From Manis javanica (lineage: Eukaryota > Chordata > Mammalia > Pholidota > Manidae), in contig NC_133174.1 in NCBI RefSeq assembly GCF_040802235.1, positions 107,575,647 to 107,639,646 of the forward strand: 64,000 nucleotides of DNA, given 5' to 3'. The number at the start of each line of letters is the position of its first letter. The first letter of the stretch is position 1. Positions 49,690 through 63,695 of this stretch are shown here, in pieces. Both the position numbers and the translations under genes were made by a program. A model generated the notes under the pieces. That model was not told the origin of the DNA. It saw only the letters and a program-made list of their open reading frames with translations, and did no database searches.

Positions 49690-50010
49690 AATACTTTCTA
49701 TTACTGAAAATCTCAAACACATACATAAGCAGGGAGGACAGCGTACAAACTCCCACACTCCCAGCACCCACCAGCCCCAACAATTACCAACTTTTGGCCA
49801 CTCTTGAGAGCAGGGGACCCGTTCAGGACAGGTTAAACCTCTATCCAGAACAGGAGGTCCCCTACTCTCCCCCCCTCCAGTCTCCCTATCTTCTGTATTT
49901 CTTTTGTATTTTTTAAAAGCAAATCCCCAACATTATATATACATCTACACATTCACTAATAAATATTTCAGTATAGTTCATTTTTTCTAAAAATCTAACT
50001 GCAAAATTCT
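49690..50010 (-). mobile_element. Old L1-like fragment
   Basis: The run with CCCCAACAATTACCAACTTT and AAGCAAATCCCCAACATTAT matches a common old L1 3' region read in reverse. No ends are defined. Confidence 0.5.
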
Positions 50011-50639
50011 GAAAGAACTAGTATCTATGCATTGATTATCTTCTGTGTTCTGACAGACATACAATATCATATGGGTGTGCTATTTACTTAAAAATTTCTT
50101 ACATTTCATTTTAACTTTTCTTTTAGCTTTCAATAATGATGTAAAAATGACGCAGCAAACATTACGGGACAACCTCACACCTCCACTGAGGAAAAAAGAC
50201 TACGTTTTCCCTGAGTGCTTGGAATGGAGGTACATTCTATGTACATGCATTTCTGAAGTGGGTAAAATTACTCAGCTCTACAGAAGAGTACAAGTTCCAA
50301 TCATTTAAGCTACTCCATTAAGCCAGCCTCTGCTCCAAACGAGTGATTTAGGACAGCTGATGCCACTCCCTGTTTTCCAGATCACTTCTGGTTTCATAGA
50401 AAGACTCCTGCTGGGCTGTAAAGATGGCCTGTTATTAGCTAGTTTCTATAATATCACAAGTATTCCATCTCCATGTTTTCTTTTTCTGCTATCGATGTGT
50501 GAAGAACCTATATGCCCACCTTCCAGTTATGTTATTAGTAATAAGCTGTTGAAAACGGAAAAAAGGTAATTTACTATGTATAAAAACTAAGCTCCCCCAA
50601 ATAATGGGAAAAGTTTTGAAAATAAGTTCATGTCACTTA

Positions 50640-50756
<117 letters not shown>

Positions 50757-51201
50757 TTATCAGTGAACCCCAAAGTACCAATAACCTAGCTTCACCAACC
50801 ATCAACACATCGTCAGTTCTGACTCATCGAGATCTTCTCCTATCTCACTGCCCAATACACACCCGGTGTTCTTTTGCATTGATTCCAAATATATAATTTA
50901 CTCTGTAATTATCTCAACTTCAACAATTATTTTTACTTTGTAAATGTTTTTTAGAATGGCTTATTCTAATCTATCATCCTGAAGACAGAAAGGAAATAGA
51001 CCTGGGGTTTTTAATGAACTTTAATGCAAACGTACATGTTTATGGGCATTTTTCCAAAGAGAGAGTTAAGTACCTTTGCCTGCCATTCAAACGGCTCTGT
51101 GAATCAAGATGTTCGAGAGATTTAGACTTTAGAAGAAAAGACAGGTAGTGGTTCTTTTTCTCTTTGCCTTTGAACTACCAATTCCGAAATCGTGGCAATA
51201 A

Positions 51202-51203
<2 letters not shown>

Positions 51204-51271
<68 letters not shown>
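51204..51271 (+). repeat. (CA)34 microsatellite
   Basis: A pure CA/TG run of 34 units. Poly-His and Poly-Cys/Val frames across it are not genes. Confidence 0.98.
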
Positions 51272-51274
<3 letters not shown>

Positions 51275-52119
51275 GTTAAAAACAAAACAACAGGCCTCAA
51301 AAATGGAGCTGCTGATGCTAAGCCCCATGTCACCAAACCAAGACTTAGTTTCTGCTCTCTCAGAAATGGAATCTTAAACTAATCAATCAGAAATAAACTG
51401 ATCAGCACTAGCACTAATCTTGATAGAGCCCTGCCATCCCCTAAAGGAAAGTAACTTTGCAATAACCAACTGCTCTTCACTGCCTAATATAAACTTCCCT
51501 GTTCCCACTCACTTTTGCCTATAAAAGTCTTTCACTTTGTACAGCGCTCCTTGGGGCTCCTTTCTACTCTGCTAGACTGGATACTGCTTTATTCAAATGG
51601 ATTCTCATTCAAATAAAATGTTTTAACATGCCTCAGTGTATCTTTTAACAACATACCCACACACAGAACTATTTCAGATATAAAAATCCATCCGTGGAAC
51701 TGATCCCATATACTCTTTTCACCTGTATCTTTATTTCCAACATGCCCACTTACTGAGATTTTTTTAAAAAAGAAAGAAAATATTGCCACCACTTCAATTT
51801 CCATTCCTTTTTAATGCTAGTTGTAGAACTAATGGTGTCAGCAGGCCCTTCCCTAAATGGAAGACTCTTGCGGGTATCACAAAAGTAGGCAAATGTCAGC
51901 ATTGCCAACCCAGTTCAAGCCTCTGCAAGACAGGGAAGTTAGACTAGGCAATGTTGACTCTATGCGGGGGTGGGGGATGGGGGTGGGGATTTTGACTTTA
52001 CTTCCAGTTGTTTCTAAGACCCTGAGTATTGATAGGTTTCACTGATTATGCAATACTGATCAAGAAAAGTGCTAAAATAGAATCAAACTAGATTTGTTTA
52101 AAAACAAAGTGAGTGAGGA
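51272..52119. other. Unassigned intronic sequence
   Basis: Sequence between the microsatellite and the CpG-rich leader. A G-rich GGGGTGGGGGATGGGGGTGGGG run lies at about 51966-51987; nothing else is recognised. Confidence 0.5.
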
Positions 52120-52517
52120 CTTCAGGTGCATCCACCGGTTCCTCCCACTGCCCCCGCGATACCTTTCCGCTTGGAGAAGCCCGAGGTCTCCCAGAAGTCA
52201 CTGGGTTTCCTGTCTCTCCTCAAGCACACCGGCAGGCGCCAGCTTCCTTCAAGTGCCGGCTTTCCCCACCAAGAAAAGCCTGGTGCCTCCTGTTCACCAA
52301 AACCTGCAGAACCTTCAGGCGATCCCTGAGCACCTGAGCACCCTGCCCGACCCTGGGACCTGAGGCAGCTTCATAGAAGGTCTGTAAAAGGGGTGAAGGT
52401 TTCTTCCCTGCCGCGGCTCCGCTCTATAGTCAGGGGCTCCTCCGCCATTTTTCTGGGCGGTACGTTCGCAAGCCACGCGGTCTCAACTGTTCCAAATCCC
52501 ATATCCGTTGAGACACA
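52120..52517 (+). promoter_or_regulatory. CpG-rich leader/promoter of the CtIP-like gene
   Basis: About 400 bases upstream of the ATG hold roughly 20 CpG dinucleotides, in a region otherwise nearly devoid of them, with motifs such as GCCGCGG and GGGCGG. No TATA box is evident. All three plus frames stay open for about 70-90 codons, as expected in GC-rich DNA, so I treat it as promoter and 5' UTR rather than coding. It could also act as a bidirectional promoter. Confidence 0.5.
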
Positions 52518-53843
52518 ATGGAGGCAAGGGACAGGGGTGGAGACGACAGTAGAGATGTGAAGAAACCTCCACAAAGAGGTGAAATGCAAGTAACGGTATG
52601 TGACGTGACATCTAACAATTTCGAAGAAACCTGGCGGAAATTAAAAGAGGTCCATGACAAAAATCTACACCGTTTGCACACAAAATTAACCAGTTTGATG
52701 AAAGAGCAAGCGACAAAAGCAAGGGCACGCTACAAAGCCAAAATCAAAAGACTGACTGTACAACAGCAAGTTTTCAAAGAAATCATTCGTGACTTACGAG
52801 ATCGGTTAAATGCAAAAAAATGTAACTTCTGTACAATGAATGAAACACAGAGGAATACACTGCAGCAAGAATTTCATAATATCCAAGAAAAAAATACTGG
52901 GCTGATTGCTAAGCTGACTGCAAAAAGGGATAAATTAAAAGAAGAAAATGAAAGACTTCATGAAAAACTAAAACTGTATCAGCCACACCTTCATGCTTCG
53001 TTTTCTGACAGCGATGATGACTCCGATTCTGATACTCAAATCGCTGTACCGGTTAGAGCGCTTTCCTCAGGCCAGACGCTTACATCTGGAACTCAGGGGC
53101 ACCTGCCTGTCAAACTGGTACAGCAACCAAATACTGAAAAGGTGGTGTCCGGAGGAAAAATGGAAGTGCAACACAGTTCAAACTCTCCAATTCCTTTTGA
53201 TAGTTGGGACCTCTTTGGGGTGCCAGAGACGCCCTTTGAAACGACATCCTCTAATACCAGGAAGCCTGCCTCAGGAGGCAGTGCCAACCAGCAGTCAACC
53301 AGAGATTCTCCTTCAACATTTACACTTCGTCCTCAAAGGGAGTATGGGCTTCAAGGGGTCTCCCACTTGCCAAAGGTCAAGCTCAGCCAGTCTGAAAGGA
53401 AACAGATCTCCACACAAGGTGAAATACAGACTGACTTCTCTTGGAGCCTTTCCAGTATTTCTAGTGGAAGCCTAGAGCTCTTATCAGAAGAAAACCCAAC
53501 TATTCTAGTATCGGAAACTTCAGAGGAAGATACACGTGGTTCTGATAGAAGGACACGTCCTCCTTCACAAGAGGCAAAGCCCTCTTTAACTGCATTTCCT
53601 TTTGACTCTACTTTGAAATCTAGTGGGAAAAGATCAACGATTGGTGACAGTCAACACAACATTGGGCTTTCGGTGAGAGATGGCAGTTACCAGAAACCTT
53701 CCAGTGAACAATCAGCTCTGAGGGAGAAGACTGATGAATCTGCAGGTGCACAGTGTGATGCTGATAAACCTCAAGGGGATACCCAAACTTTCAACGTGAG
53801 GTATTCATTAAAGAGAAAAGCCAAGTCACAGTCACAGAGGTAA
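52518..53843 (+). CDS. CtIP/RBBP8 N-terminal-like protein, intronless, nested antisense
   Basis: A 441-codon open frame inside a DOCK10 intron on the opposite strand. The ATG has a strong Kozak context (ACAATGG). Residues 35-155 form a charged coiled coil whose layout matches CtIP residues about 20-140: FEETWRKLKEVHDK, then a CNFC pair at Cys102/Cys105 matching the CtIP zinc CxxC, then LQQEFHNIQEKNTGLI and LKEENERLHEKL. In CtIP this part forms the tetramer used in DNA double-strand-break resection with MRE11-RAD50-NBS1. An acidic Ser/Asp run follows at 162-172, then a Ser/Thr-rich disordered region and a basic end. Nine SQ/TQ sites (173, 192, 290, 299, 350, 378, 422, 437, 439) suggest ATM/ATR-type phosphorylation. 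The CtIP C-terminal Sae2-like domain is absent. I do not recognise a named gene. It may be an old retrogene with kept coding capacity, or a recent relic that is still open. Confidence 0.8.
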   Translation: MEARDRGGDDSRDVKKPPQRGEMQVTVCDVTSNNFEETWRKLKEVHDKNLHRLHTKLTSLMKEQATKARARYKAKIKRLTVQQQVFKEIIRDLRDRLNAKKCNFCTMNETQRNTLQQEFHNIQEKNTGLIAKLTAKRDKLKEENERLHEKLKLYQPHLHASFSDSDDDSDSDTQIAVPVRALSSGQTLTSGTQGHLPVKLVQQPNTEKVVSGGKMEVQHSSNSPIPFDSWDLFGVPETPFETTSSNTRKPASGGSANQQSTRDSPSTFTLRPQREYGLQGVSHLPKVKLSQSERKQISTQGEIQTDFSWSLSSISSGSLELLSEENPTILVSETSEEDTRGSDRRTRPPSQEAKPSLTAFPFDSTLKSSGKRSTIGDSQHNIGLSVRDGSYQKPSSEQSALREKTDESAGAQCDADKPQGDTQTFNVRYSLKRKAKSQSQR

Positions 53844-53943
53844 AAGTAACTTTCCCTCACCTCTTTTCTTCTACAAGAGGACAGTCTTCCTATCAGTTTG
53901 GACTGTGTAACTGATCATCTTTGACTCTTATTCTATTTCTCAG
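53840..53943 (+). other. Possible 104-bp intron across the stop codon
   Basis: The stop TAA lies inside AGAG|GTAAAAGT, a good donor. At 53921-53943 a pyrimidine-rich stretch ends TTTCTCAG|GA. Removing this piece would give AGG ATA TAA, adding one Ile before a new stop. Spliced and unspliced products would therefore be almost identical. Confidence 0.35.
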
Positions 53944-54290
53944 GATATAACAGGCAATACGACATAAAAAAGCCTGGCAAATGACTAAGACTTTGAAACA
54001 GTGAATTACTGCCAGTTAAAACAACTACAAACAGAAGGAAATTCATTCTTCAGAATCCATCCATTTCCATATGAAAGTATAAAGTCTGCCATCGTTGTTG
54101 AAAATAAGTTCCTACTGTTGATAAACCAATAAAGAAGAAAACCAAGAAAAGACCTGAAGGTTGTGGACTTTTGTAAGAGTTCACCATTTAAATGCCTACA
54201 GAGTGACTAAAATATTTACTGCACAAGACAGCTGTACAATATATCCATTGAGAAGGATCCAGAAGCAGATGCTTTTTCACAATAAAGTGG
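53844..54290 (+). other. 3' UTR and poly(A) signals of the CtIP-like gene
   Basis: Two AATAAA hexamers follow the stop, at 54128-54133 and 54281-54286. A GT-rich stretch at about 54565-54600 could act as a downstream element for the second. I see no unambiguous poly(A) tract with target duplications to prove retroposition; an A-rich run at 55287-55316 is a weak candidate. Confidence 0.4.
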
Positions 54291-54739
54291 CTGTTGTAAC
54301 TTTACACTTATCATACAACATGCCTTCATATATACAAGAAAGAGACTGTATACAAGTTACGAAAAATGTGCTTCTAAAAATCAAAAAGCAAGAATAGAAG
54401 AAAGAAAAACCTAATGAACAAACATCAAATATTTAGCAAGCAAGATTGACATTTACAAGAGGAGGAGGAAGTTTGAAATTCTCAAGAAACGAAGTTCTGG
54501 TTTTACCCATGACATCAAACAAAGCAGCCAGAGACTTCTCACAGCGTGCAGAGTTTTCGTATACAAGTGTGTGCGTGTGTGTGCACGTGTGTGTGTTAGA
54601 GTGGAGAACTAGTCAGTGATGCATCTCCCATTTTTTTCCTTTTCTCTCTCCCTCCCCCATCCTCCTTTCTCTGGGCTGTGGTGGTATTCACTATTTTTTT
54701 GTTTTCCTTTTTTTTCCCCCATGTGCCTCTTGGGTCTTT

Positions 54740-54950
54740 TCTTTTTTTTTTTAACTTATTGAGTGAACTTATGTACCATGAAACTCACCCATTTTATTAA
54801 GAGTGCACAATACAACAGTTTATAGTACAAAGAGTTGTAATGCCATCACTACAGTCTTAGAATATTTTCATCACCCTTAAAAGAAACCATACATATTAGC
54901 AGTCCCTTCCATCCACATTTCCCCACTTTCACCTTGTAGGGTGACAAAAA
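54740..54950 (-). mobile_element. Old L1 3' UTR fragment
   Basis: AAACTCACCCATTTTATTAAG and TTTTCATCACCCTTAAAAG match the reverse of an old L1 3' UTR block, the same kind found at 44125-44318. Confidence 0.65.
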
Positions 54951-56160
<1,210 letters not shown>

Positions 56161-56182
56161 CTATTTTTTCATTAGTGCTGTG

Positions 56183-56535
56183 TGTGTCCATCAGTGTAGT
56201 AAGATGCTATAGGGTCATCACCTGTCTTCTCCCGACCTACCTCTATTATGAGTGCTAATTATAGTGCCCCTTAATCCCCTTCTCCCTCCCTCCCCACCCA
56301 CTTTCCCCCCTACCCCCCACCCCTTCCCTTTGGTAACCACAAGTCCTGTCTTGGAGTCTGTGAGTCTGCTGCTATTTTGTTCCTTCAGTTTTTGCTTTGT
56401 TGTTATGCTCCACAAATGAGTGAAATCATTTGGTATTTGTCTTTCTCCACCTGGCTTATTTCACTGAGCATAATACCCTCTAGCTCCATCCATGTTCTTG
56501 CAAATGGGAGGATCTGTTTTCTTCTTATGGAGAGC
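56183..56535 (-). mobile_element. Young L1 3' region lacking its terminal bases
   Basis: In reverse it carries the ORF2 end (CTAGCTCCATCCATG on plus) and the G-rich 3' UTR, here C-rich on plus (56275-56330). It stops before the final 90 bases present in the other copies, so it may be a deletion or a premature polyadenylation product. Confidence 0.8.
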
Positions 56536-56611
56536 CTCTTACTTATATAAAAAGAAAGACTGCTGTAGCCTACCACATCACTAGGGTTATCCTGTGTTTT
56601 GGGGTTCTTAC

Positions 56612-56721
56612 GTTTTCACCCGTGCTGCCCTGATCTGGAAATCCTGTCATTCCTTCGGGGACAAGGGAACCTCTTGAATCTTCCCTCTTAATTCCATGTC
56701 CGTTTTGAAAAGACACGTAAA
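56612..56721 (-). CDS. DOCK10: DOCK10 window exon 4
   Basis: A 110-base exon: two bases finish the Val codon, then 36 codons (visible residues 125-160) from [10 protein letters not shown] to DQGSTGEN. Acceptor TTTTTCCAG and donor AAC|GTAAGA. It is a polar linker of low complexity within the helical region. Confidence 0.93.
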
Positions 56722-57289
56722 CTGGAAAAAAGCCAAGTCCTTGTTAGCAGTGGGTCAAAATATTTAGTCAAAGATATTTTTACCAGTAAGTGTTAGGTTA
56801 ATTTAAGTAAAGATATATTAGAGAATAGAATAGATCTTGGTCATCTAAAATGAGAAATATCAAAACACCACATGAAACCAACTAAAGGGCGAGCAATTTT
56901 TTACCTCTTGAAACCCTTTTTCTATGTGTGAAACTACAAGAAATGCCCTGGAAGTAATAAATTAAAGCCATGCAATTGGAGAGAGAATTTTGTAGAGAAG
57001 GAAACTTGGGCCCCAAAAAGGGAAGTGTTTTGTCCAAGACTGAAGACACGTGAGAGGCCAGGAAACCAGCGTTCTTCTTGTTATCCTCTATTTTCTCAGT
57101 ATACTAACCCACAGTTTAAACTTTAGACAAGTGAAACCTAAGCAAAGAAATGTGGCTGTAAGTGTGAGTCAGAATTTAAACTATGGAAGAGATCATGCTG
57201 TGTATAATTTTTATTGTGAAATATTTCAGAAATACAGGGTACATTTCTGAACAGCCATGCAACACATAATCTTTATAGGACTTAATTAC

Positions 57290-57365
57290 CAGTGTCTTTG
57301 TCAGCGCTCAGACTCCCTCTATTTGTAGGTGAAGTGAAGCCACATGCAAACTCATCCCTGGATGC
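57290..57365 (-). CDS. DOCK10: DOCK10 window exon 3
   Basis: A 76-base exon with acceptor TTATAG|GCA and donor ACTG|GTAATT. It encodes 25 residues (visible 99-123) from ASRDEFACGF to SADKDT, plus the first base of a Val codon completed by the next exon. It is a serine-rich, probably disordered linker, and the donor is weaker than the family consensus. The short reading frame was found by matching the missing segment of the family and checking splice phases. Confidence 0.9.
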
Positions 57366-58690
57366 CTATAACACAATGCAATACCTCTGTCATTTCAACA
57401 GATCCCATAAGCTAGGGTAAGAAATCGCAATTAACAGAACGAGATGGTACCCTAATATTTGAGAAAGCTCACTGTGAAAGTCAATCAGCTATCAGTATTG
57501 GTATTCAGGTGATATCACCTTAACAAGCAGATACTACCATACTCTCGTAACTATGACCCCAGGCCAAGTGATGTAAGTCTAGATGGCTGGTAAAAGCTGC
57601 CACTGGTACAGAGTGAACAGGATTCAGTTCCCCTCCTTGGAGCCAGGGGCAATACTAGAAGGAGGGGTATGGCTAGAAGCCCACTGCAAAAAAAAAAGAC
57701 AAGTTAAGTACTTCCAAATATCACTGCCCAATGTTGTGGAGTAAGCATAAGCATGAGTTACTGTATTTGTGAAGAAAGACCAGCCTTTACACCTAGGTAA
57801 AGGGTGCAGATTCCACATTTGGCTGATTTCCATAATTGGAAGCTACAGGTAATGCAGCTATCACGGAAGCTTAAAAGCAGCTTTCTCAGGAACCCAGGGC
57901 AGGCTTGACAAATCAACTGGACATCTGATAGGGAAAATTGCCAAACGGAGCTGGAAAGGACACAGTTTAACCTACCACCCCACAACATAACATGACTACT
58001 GAAAGTGCAAAGGTGACATTAAGCCATAGACAACATGGAGTGAGGGTGGGACAGGAGCGAACACTCCTACTGGGAAGACTTCACGGTGTACAATTTTGAG
58101 CATATTTTAATAGGGTGACTGGTAAAAGGAAGGGAGCATATCCAGAAAAGTGTAACCAAGAGTCTAAAGGGTTTGGAATGACACATCAAGTGGAGATATC
58201 TGGCCTGCAGAAAGCTTAGAAGGCACATTTGGGTGGAGTGATCATGTGGCGGTGGGAATAGATGTGGTGTTCTACATATCTCTAGAAGGCAAAACTAGGA
58301 TAAGTGGATGGAAAACCTGTTAGGTCTAATGTGAGAAGGAAAGTTTTAATTGTTAAAATGGCAAAAGGTTTTGCCAAATGGGAGACTGATCACCTCCAAA
58401 GTTCCTTTCAACTCCAATATTCTAAGGTCGGGGGGTGGGGGGGTGGGGGAAGCACAGATCAATTGTAATGAGCTAAGAGCAACTCTCCAAGAAGTGCCGA
58501 AAGGAGGCTGTCAAGGGAAGGCAGAAGCAAAGGAATACAGTTTAATCCCTGGTGCCTAACACTTTGTTAGTGCAGAATCGTTTGTTGACTTTTCAAGCTG
58601 AATAAATATCTGAAGCCATGTAACAGTGGCAAATTTTCAAAACAAAACTTTGGGTAGAAGGGATTCCTGGTGTTTCCTTGGACCTCATTG
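57366..58690. other. Unassigned intronic sequence
   Basis: No gene or clear repeat. A G-rich run GGGGGGTGGGGGGGTGGGGG at about 58430-58450 could form a quadruplex. Confidence 0.5.
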
Positions 58691-58694
58691 CTCT

Positions 58695-58850
58695 GTGCGG
58701 TCCCTGTACTAGAAGCAGCCAAAAGCTTGTTAGAAACGCATAATCTCAAGCTCCACCCCAGGCCTACTGAATTAGAATCTGTTTTAATAAATTCTCCAGG
58801 TGATTCACATAAATGCACATCAAAGTTTGATAAGTGCTGCTCTTGGAAAA
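58695..58850 (+). mobile_element. hAT-Charlie-type MER fragment
   Basis: AGCTTGTTAGAAACGCATAAT, CAGGCCTACTGAATTAGAAT and TGATTCACATAAATGCACAT are in the order of a common nonautonomous hAT element whose exact subfamily name I cannot recall with certainty. Confidence 0.7.
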
Positions 58851-58977
58851 AGTGAAAGTGTAAATTTGGAGTAGGAAATGAACTATTAAGATTGAGACCA
58901 TACAGCCACTTGACCCCAATTCCAAACAGAGTTGAGAAAACAGGGTAAAACACCAATAGAAACACATTACTACTTAC

Positions 58978-59094
58978 AGAATTAGGCATGGCTGCACAAG
59001 AATACAAGGTATCTCGACCTGCCAAGCGCTGTATATTTTCCAAAAGCAGTCCAACAAATGGGAGGTACAATTGTGCAATTTTGGCTTGCTGGTT
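58978..59094 (-). CDS. DOCK10: DOCK10 window exon 2
   Basis: A 117-base exon of 39 codons (visible residues 60-98), phase 0 at both ends, from [14 protein letters not shown] to YSCAAMPNS. The acceptor is TTCTGAAAA read in reverse (TTTTCAG) and the donor is TCT|GTAAGT. It encodes the conserved DOCK helical segment with [14 protein letters not shown]. Confidence 0.95.
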
Positions 59095-60029
59095 CTGAAA
59101 AATGATCATCAAAAGCTTAAAAGGTCTATAACTTATATATTTTACAAATAAAGTTGGGTCCATCTATCACTTTAAAGATTCAAAGTCAGTGATTATCCAC
59201 AGCAAAGTAGTGAAGCGTGTGTCTATTTGCACTTACAGTCTCAAAACTACCACAGAGCTTTCATGGTATTTGGATTATTTATACATGATACAGGGTCAAA
59301 TCCCATCCCTCAAACATAACCACATCAAGTAAAAGGCAAAAGTCTATTTTTAATAGCAGTTGACCTATAAAGCAGATAGTGTTAGTCCTACTCCTTAACT
59401 CCAGTGAGTTTCGTTAGCACTTACTCACTGCTTCCCCACCCCCACCCCCGTGCATGCATGGATGACAGATGGTCGATATACATTAGCTGAAGGAATGAAT
59501 AAATGGAAGAAGCAAAAAAATGATGAGTTGCTATAGTCATTCAAGAAACACTTTGTTTTGATTAAGGCACTTAAGAGAATGTGATCTTCACCCCCTACAT
59601 CAAATGTAAGACTTGGCAGATCAGTGTATTTGTGAATAAAGCTGGCCACTGGTCTTAATGCACTACCTCTTACACAAATTTACTTATTGCTTTACTCAGC
59701 TATGGACATTCCTTATCAGATAGGTACATACACTGAAGGCAGCAAAAACGGTGGCTGTGATGGCACAAGAGTTGCCCTCCATGTTTCAGGACTCTGGAAG
59801 GTCTGTCTGGAGACTTAGATTACCTAAGGCCCCCAGGGCACAGTGGTCAATCTATAGAATACAGAAGATCAAAAGTATCTCCTTGTTGCTTTAGTTTGCA
59901 TTTGCTCTTGATGTTGAACAATTCTTCCATCTGTTAATTGGCCATTTGTACTTTTTTGTGAATTTCAGGAGCCCTTAACAGACTTACTTTTAGCATTATC
60001 ACCCTGCCAGTAATAGTCTCTTTTGCTAG

Positions 60030-60118
60030 GAGATGCTGGTTCAGTAGATCTGAGCTGGGTCCTCGGAGTCTGTACCAGATGATGCTAATGTGCACAGAGG
60101 TTTGAGAACGACTGATCT
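60030..60118 (+). mobile_element. Second hAT-Charlie-type MER fragment
   Basis: GGTTCAGTAGATCTGAGCTGG and ATGCTAATGTGCACAGAGGT are a short, diverged relative of the element at 58695-58850. Confidence 0.55.
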
Positions 60119-60167
60119 AGTCCAACTTCCTGCCCAAGGCAAGAGTGGCCCTTACCTGCATCCCTGA

Positions 60168-60335
60168 CAAATGGTTTGTTTTGTTTTGTTTGTTTTCTGC
60201 TCATTTTTTTTTTTTCGGTATCATCAATCTACAATTACATGAGGAACATTATGTTTACTAGGCTCCCACCTTCACCAAGTCCCCCGCCACAAACCCCATT
60301 ACAGTCACTGTCCGTCAGCGCAAATGGTTTGTTTT
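60168..60335 (-). mobile_element. Short young L1 3' end, minus strand, with target duplication
   Basis: CAAATGGTTTGTTTT occurs at 60168-60182 and 60321-60335. Between them are a T-rich tail and the reverse of the L1 end (CGGTATCATCAATCTACAAT). The insert is only about 105 bases of L1. Confidence 0.9.
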
Positions 60336-60648
60336 TAAACTACTTAAGCTCTCCAGCCTTTTCACAGGTTCTGTTAGGAAAGCTGGTCAGCTGCTTTCCA
60401 CCCTGTAGTTCTTCCTGCTAGGTGTAGCTCTGCCCTTTGGAACTACAAAGAGTAAGTCTTTCGCTTTTACGTGGCAACCTTTCAGATCTGGAGGCAGTTA
60501 CCATGAATTGTCTTAATTCACTCTTCACAAGGCTAAAGAGTAGCCCTTATTACTTTCCTGTATTGTTCCCATGGCTGTTTCAGGATTTGTCACCACATGA
60601 TTGCTCTTTATGATGTTCTCTAGTTTTGTAGTGTCCCACTTAATATTT

Positions 60649-60830
60649 GAGAGGCAGTACAGTCTAGTGGTTAAGGGCACCAATTTTAGATTTCAGACCC
60701 ACATGAATTCCAGCTCTCCCATTACTAGTTCCTTGATGGTGACCAAGTCAAATCATGGTTTTCTCTTTGGTAAAATGGGGATAATATACAAATGACATTA
60801 ATTCATGTGATGTATTTAATACAGTATTTA
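60649..60830 (+). repeat. MIR
   Basis: Starts with the tRNA-derived head CAGTCTAGTGGTTAAGGGCA and ends GGTAAAATGGGGATAATA, followed by a (TA)n run at about 60834-60857. Confidence 0.88.
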
Positions 60831-61019
60831 TATACATATATATATATATATATATATAAATGACATATAGTGAGTTTCACTGCTATTATTAGTGTTATTG
60901 TTTCTAGATGGGAGTCCATTTTAGTGCCAATAGTGAGTGATCACTAGGGAATGAGGTACTATAGGTGACACACAGGAACACAGGAAGACATACAGTCAGT
61001 GCAAAAGAAAAGTTTTACC

Positions 61020-61390
61020 TCAAAAAAGACAGAAAACAACCTAAGAGCCTATTAAAACAAGACAGGTTAGATAAAATAAGGTACATCCATATGATGGGAC
61101 ACTAAGCAGATTTTTTTTTTATAATGTGGTAACATCTAATTTCAGGATGTATTATGAAATGAAAAAAGAAGCCTGCATAAGGGTTTCTATTTTATATATA
61201 TATATATATATTACATATAGGGTTATGCATGCCTGAAACAGAAGTCTATACAAACTGGTAACGGCTGCTTCTGGAGAGTGAATTGGGCCATGGAGGTTAA
61301 GGAACGGGAAAAGAGGCATTTTGATACACTTTTTTCCCCCCAGTGGGTATATGGATTACTTTTTGGAAAAAAATTACAAAGGTAAAAAAG
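61020..61390 (+). mobile_element. Old L1 3' end
   Basis: AATAAGGTACATCCATATGAT, then ACTGGTAACGGCTGCTTCTGG, then a T/A-rich end with a (TA)n run at about 61193-61210. Frames are broken. Confidence 0.75.

Positions 61391-63695
<2,305 letters not shown>

Noticed and set aside
51122..51382. Poly-His, Thr-His and Cys-Val frames
   Set aside because: They are translations of the (CA)n microsatellite.
52094..52363. Three overlapping frames of 67-89 codons before the CtIP-like ORF
   Set aside because: All three registers are open because the DNA is GC-rich. None has recognisable content, and it fits a promoter and 5' UTR better.
58567..59163. 198-codon minus-strand frame
   Set aside because: Only the middle (58978-59094) is coding, as a DOCK10 exon. 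The rest reads into introns past good splice sites.
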